Of a stretch of 64,000 nt of DNA, positions 61,314 to 64,000 are shown one piece after another; the first letter of the stretch is position 1, and each line of letters opens with the position of its first letter. The translations under genes were made by a program, and so were the position numbers. Below the pieces are notes generated by a model, which saw nothing but the letters and a program-made list of their open reading frames with translations, was not told where the DNA came from and ran no database searches. Origin of the DNA: Paraburkholderia sp. UYCP14C (GTDB lineage Bacteria; Pseudomonadota; Gammaproteobacteria; Burkholderiales; Burkholderiaceae); contig NZ_SELS01000014.1 of NCBI RefSeq assembly GCF_004197395.1, positions 117,655 through 181,654 on the forward strand. Direction: 5' to 3'.

Positions 61314-61646
61314 GTGGCGTCCTTGCAGGGAATTTTTGCGGACATTATGACCTAAGGTCGTCCCCTTTCCCTACTTTTAGCGCCGAATGATCAGGAATAT
61401 TTCGCGATACGTCGCGCGGCTGTGTTTGTCTGCGGCGAAACGTGCTTGTCACGATTGCGCATGTACGCTTGTCGAGTGACGCTCGGTTCCAGCGTTGCGA
61501 CGTGTGTTGGCGGCCGCGACCTTTTATGCGGTCGCTTTTTTTTTTGCGGCACGCGCGGCGATCCACGCGCTGGCTTGGCGGCAGTCGGACGGGCTCAGCG
61601 GGTGCAGAGACGATGAGGCGATGACGCGGTGTCCGCGTCGGCAAGA
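61314..61646. other. Intergenic region with an orphan plus-strand terminator
   Basis: These 333 bases lie between two minus-strand genes and hold no supported protein gene. GCGACC (61516-61521) pairs with GGTCGC (61530-61535) and is followed by ten T residues (61536-61545) on the plus strand, a good intrinsic terminator with no plus-strand gene upstream. Confidence 0.6.
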
Positions 61647-61973
61647 TCAGGCCGACTTCGGCTTTTTCACCGGGGCAGCCGGCTCGAATCGCGTGGTCGG
61701 GGCGGGCGCGAAGCGTTCCCACTCGGGGGGCGGCGTCGAGGCGAGCCGATCGAGTTGCAGCAGCAGGCTGTCGACCTTGTTCAATTGGGCGGAAGAAAGC
61801 TGGCCGCAGTCGAGCAGCGCGTTCAACCGTTTGCGCCAATAGGCGGCGGGCAGGATCGGACCGCCGAAATCGCCGCGCAGCGATACGTGCATGACGCGCG
61901 CGATGTGCGCGATGTCGTGGTCGATCAACGCAGCCTGCGATGATCCAGAAATCGTGGTCCCCGTGTGGTCCAT
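61647..61973 (-). CDS. Small hypothetical protein
   Basis: A 108-residue protein of unknown family that begins after a strong GGGAGGAGCC site. It is largely helical with no membrane segment: DIAHIARVMHVSLRGDFGGPILPAAYWRKRL, then LSSAQLNKVDSLLLQLDRL, and a Pro/Ala/Lys-rich tail. Good start context and codon use support a real gene. It follows nothing obviously related; the upstream methyltransferase region and a CsbD gene flank it. Confidence 0.72.
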   Translation of the reverse strand: MDHTGTTISGSSQAALIDHDIAHIARVMHVSLRGDFGGPILPAAYWRKRLNALLDCGQLSSAQLNKVDSLLLQLDRLASTPPPEWERFAPAPTTRFEPAAPVKKPKSA

Positions 61974-62177
61974 GGCTCCTCCCTGAACGCATTTACGGCG
62001 GTCCCCGGCAAGACTTTAGGCTTTTTGAATAAAAAATTTGCCGGATTGCGCGTCGGCGTTCATCGACGGCGCGGCGCCGCGCGCGAAACAGCCCTCGGGA
62101 ACAGCCGTTGCTGCTTCCCAGATACCGGCGAAATACCGCGCCGGCATCTCTGTCGACTACGCATATGGGAGCCGAGC

Positions 62178-62369
62178 ATGAACAAGGATCAAGTGAAGGG
62201 CGTTGGCGAGCAAGTCAAGGGCAAGGTCAATGAGGCCATCGGCAAGGCCACGAACGACCCCGCGAAGGAACTCAAGGGCGACATGCAGCAGGGCGCCGGC
62301 AAGGTGCAGAAGGCCTATGGCGATGCGAAGGAAGCCGCCAAGGACGATGCAAAGCGCGGTCGTCACTGA
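62178..62369 (+). CDS. CsbD family stress protein
   Basis: A 63-residue CsbD-like protein. The N-terminus MNKDQVKGVGEQVKGKVNEA and the repeated helices KELKGDMQQGAGKVQKAYGDAKEAAKDDAK are typical of this small hydrophilic family, whose members are induced by general or sigma-B-type stress; the function is unknown. A GGGAGCCGAGC box precedes the ATG. It stands alone and is followed by an intrinsic terminator. Its presence fits the stress theme of the 50-62 kb region. Confidence 0.92.
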   Translation: MNKDQVKGVGEQVKGKVNEAIGKATNDPAKELKGDMQQGAGKVQKAYGDAKEAAKDDAKRGRH

Positions 62370-62400
62370 ACCCGTGCGGTATAGACGGCCGTAACGGTGG

Positions 62401-62432
62401 AGGCGTCGCGATCGTCGCGGCGCCTTCGTTTT
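62401..62432 (+). terminator. Intrinsic terminator of csbD-like gene
   Basis: AGGCGTCGCGA (62401-62411) pairs with TCGCGGCGCCT (62415-62425), with one G-T pair, around a TCG loop, and is followed by TCGTTTTT. Confidence 0.8.
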
Positions 62433-62598
62433 TAGCACGGCGCAGGTCGGGCACGACGCGTCCGATTTCACCATTTGGGTCGCGGCTGAAGTTCACGCGG
62501 CAGCCGGCCTGGGAGTAACCCGTGATCGCGATCATGGGCATTCCGCACGCGCTGGGAGCCCTTTAGACTTGGCGCAAACCCACCACGAGGTCGCGCCA

Positions 62599-62820
62599 AT
62601 GACACCCGAAAAGATACTTTCGATGTTCGAACGGCAGTACCTGGAAGGCAAGGCACCGCCCGATCTCGAAGTGACCTGCGCGAATTTCGCGACGTGGCTC
62701 GCCACCGCGTGGGAACTGCTCGACGGCACCGAGAAGACGCTGCTGCTGACGGTCGGCGCGGCACTGTGGCGTGAAGGCTTCAACGTGCGCGCGGGCACGG
62801 CGACGAAGGACTTGTGGTGA
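62599..62820 (+). CDS. Small hypothetical protein
   Basis: A 73-residue soluble helical protein I do not recognise. It has clusters of conserved-looking aromatic residues (MFERQYLEG, ANFATWLATAWELLDGTEK, ALWREGFNVRAG). A GAGG box lies nine bases before the ATG. The frame has no low-complexity bias and its codon use matches its neighbours, so it is probably real. It lies between the CsbD and glutathione-transferase genes. Confidence 0.65.
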   Translation: MTPEKILSMFERQYLEGKAPPDLEVTCANFATWLATAWELLDGTEKTLLLTVGAALWREGFNVRAGTATKDLW

Positions 62821-62949
62821 AGCGCCGATCGCGACCGGCGGTGTGGCCGCAGCGTTTGTAAGGTCTTCTCGCGGCGTCGCACGCGTTCTGGCGAGTCGGT
62901 TTATATTGGGCGGTCTTGTAATTTCTGTCCGCCAGGGCGACCCGAACCC

Positions 62950-63657
62950 ATGACTGATTTATCCACTTTCGCGATCACGAAGAAATGGCCGGCCGAGCAT
63001 CCGGACCGGATTCAGCTCTATTCGCTGCCGACCCCCAATGGCGTAAAAATCTCGATCATGCTCGAGGAGACCGGCTTGCCGTACGAGCCGCATCTGGTGC
63101 GCTTCGACACCAACGATCAGATGACGCCGGCGTTTCTGTCGTTGAATCCGAACAACAAGATTCCGGCGATCCTCGATCCGCACGGTCCCGACGGCAAACC
63201 GCTGCCGCTGTTCGAATCGGGCGCGATTCTGATTTATCTCGCCGACAAGAGCGGCAAGCTGATCCCGCAGAACGCCGCCGGGCGCTACGAGGCGATCCAG
63301 TGGGTGATGTTCCAGATGGGCGGCATCGGACCGATGTTCGGCCAGGTCGGCTTCTTCCACAAGTTCGCCGGCAAGGAGTACGAGGACAAGCGTCCGCGCG
63401 ATCGCTACATCGCCGAATCGAAGCGGCTGCTCGGCGTGCTGGAGCAGCGGCTCGAAGGACGCGCATGGGTGATGGGCGATCAGTATTCGATCGCCGATAT
63501 CGCGATCTTCCCCTGGGTGCGCAACCTGGTCGGCTTTTACGAGGCGGGAGAACTGGTCGGCATTCAGGACTTCCCGAACGTGCGGCGCGTGCTGGCTGCG
63601 TTCGTCGAGCGGCCGGCAGTGGTGCGCGGCCTGAATATTCCGCCGCGTCCGGCTTGA
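62950..63657 (+). CDS. Glutathione S-transferase family protein (YfcG/YghU-like)
   Basis: A 235-residue protein with an N-terminal thioredoxin-like domain (about residues 20-100) and a C-terminal helical domain. The segment YSLPTPNGVKISIMLEETG, with Asn in place of Cys or Ser at the active site, and NPNNKIPAILDP and ESGAILIYLADK are typical of the Nu-class YfcG/YghU proteins, which bind two glutathione molecules and reduce disulfides. The C-terminal YSIADIAIFPWVRNL contains the conserved N-cap aspartate. It is a single gene with no linked partner. Confidence 0.93.
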   Translation: MTDLSTFAITKKWPAEHPDRIQLYSLPTPNGVKISIMLEETGLPYEPHLVRFDTNDQMTPAFLSLNPNNKIPAILDPHGPDGKPLPLFESGAILIYLADKSGKLIPQNAAGRYEAIQWVMFQMGGIGPMFGQVGFFHKFAGKEYEDKRPRDRYIAESKRLLGVLEQRLEGRAWVMGDQYSIADIAIFPWVRNLVGFYEAGELVGIQDFPNVRRVLAAFVERPAVVRGLNIPPRPA

Positions 63658-63807
63658 TCGTCGTTAGCGTTTCTCGAGCTTGACCACCCGGCTGGCGGGG
63701 CGAATCGTTCGCGCCGGCCGCGCTGCATCGTGCGACGCCGGGTTGTCCTGGCAAAGTGCGGTAGCGCAAGCGAAGCGGTAAGTGCGCATTGACGGTTTTT
63801 CGTGTCC

Positions 63808-63856
63808 TTGAAATTCATATCGCTCACCGCGTATAAACTTTGAGGTAAGCAAAGTT
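63808..63856 (+). promoter_or_regulatory. Sigma-70 promoter with overlapping operator
   Basis: TTGAAA (63808-63813) and TATAAA (63832-63837) are 18 bases apart. A perfect inverted repeat, AACTTTG (63836-63842) with CAAAGTT (63850-63856), overlaps the expected transcription start, as repressor operators do. It reads towards the small frame at 63919. The stretch 63658-63807 holds nothing I can support. Confidence 0.5.
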
Positions 63857-63918
63857 CCTGGCGGTTTTTCGGGCGAGTTTCGCGCGGCTGTGGTGCGACC
63901 GGACAGAAAGGTGAAGCA

Positions 63919-63963
63919 ATGAGTGCGGCGGCTCCGGTTTTTCTGGACACAGAGTTGGGGTAA
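63919..63963 (+). pseudogene. Truncated 14-codon frame, possible gene cut by an insertion
   Basis: AAGGTGAAGC precedes an ATG, giving MSAAAPVFLDTELG before TAA. A promoter and operator lie upstream, so this looks like the start of a real gene. The sequence changes character near 63940, and the frame ends soon after. The likeliest explanation is insertion of foreign DNA here; a genuine tiny leader peptide is the alternative. Confidence 0.35.
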
Positions 63964-64000
63964 AACGTGTGATCCAAACTGGAGTAGTTGATGTTGAAGA
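63940..64000 (+). mobile_element. Possible left end of an insertion sequence
   Basis: From about 63940 the sequence (CTGGACACAGAGTTGGGG, then a short gap) resembles the terminal region of an IS3-like element. An ATG at 63990 follows CTGGAGTAGTTG and runs off the window as MLK, as small transposase orfA genes often begin. Only about 60 bases are visible, so this is a guess from layout. Confidence 0.3.

Noticed and set aside
59463-61355. 630-codon plus-strand frame opposite vsr and the methyltransferase
   Set aside because: It is an antisense shadow: composition is Arg/His/Ala-rich with no motifs, whereas the minus-strand frames have all catalytic motifs.

Overview
The window is about 64 kb of GC-rich DNA from a beta-proteobacterium of the Burkholderiaceae, most likely Paraburkholderia or Burkholderia. 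The basis is the overall gene set: a hemX-hemY pair, an OmpC-like Burkholderia porin, nadE next to a PII gene, a polar amino-acid ABC system, ppa and otsA. It reads as ordinary chromosome with accessory catabolic and regulatory modules. I see no rRNA, tRNA, CRISPR array, prophage or integron. The only hint of a mobile element is at the extreme right end.

Layout, left to right. 1-6 kb: the end of the heme-associated hemX-hemY operon with its terminator, a SulP anion transporter, and a membrane diguanylate cyclase. 6-10 kb: an AcoD/ExaC-type aldehyde dehydrogenase divergent from an AcoR-type sigma-54 activator, with a candidate -24/-12 promoter and upstream palindrome. 10-17 kb: an IclR regulator and a sugar-epimerase-like gene, divergent from a four-gene overlapping operon (HMG-CoA-lyase-like enzyme, class III CoA-transferase, MFS carrier, Tat-type exported amidohydrolase). 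Three identically built inverted repeats lie between them. 17-23 kb: a cytosolic HtrA-like protease followed by a frameshifted LuxR-type response regulator, small genes, an ACT-domain protein and a giant UPF0182 membrane protein. 23-27 kb: an aldehyde dehydrogenase-SDR-MFS catabolic operon. 27-34 kb: ppa, an FUSC-type efflux protein, a GIY-YIG protein, a DUF482 acyltransferase, and nadE with a PII gene. 34-39 kb: a porin and the hisJQMP-type uptake system. 39-46 kb: pirin, a Spy/CpxP-like protein divergent from an OmpR/EnvZ-type two-component system, and a second diguanylate cyclase. 46-50 kb: a NitT/TauT-like ABC transporter with a fused double permease, then two tandem paralogous lipoproteins. 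50-57 kb: two sigma-54 enhancer-binding regulators, a DUF883 (ElaB/YqjD) gene, small disordered proteins and otsA. 57-64 kb: a 14-TM drug exporter, a PEBP/YbhB protein, Vsr plus an HTH-fused cytosine methyltransferase, CsbD, small unknowns and a YfcG/YghU-type glutathione transferase. The right edge has a regulated promoter followed by a gene that stops after 14 codons.

The most interesting block is 50-57 kb. Good -24/-12 promoters lie upstream of the DUF883 operon (52077-52091) and directly upstream of otsA (55589-55603), beside two sigma-54 activator genes that both carry the unusual GSFTGA loop. This suggests a sigma-54-controlled envelope or osmotic-stress locus with trehalose synthesis as an output. 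The second candidate system is the IclR-controlled operon at 11-17 kb, which looks like a pathway in which a periplasmic hydrolase releases an acid that is imported, CoA-activated and cleaved by a lyase. All functions are read from sequence motifs and family knowledge; no database search was possible.
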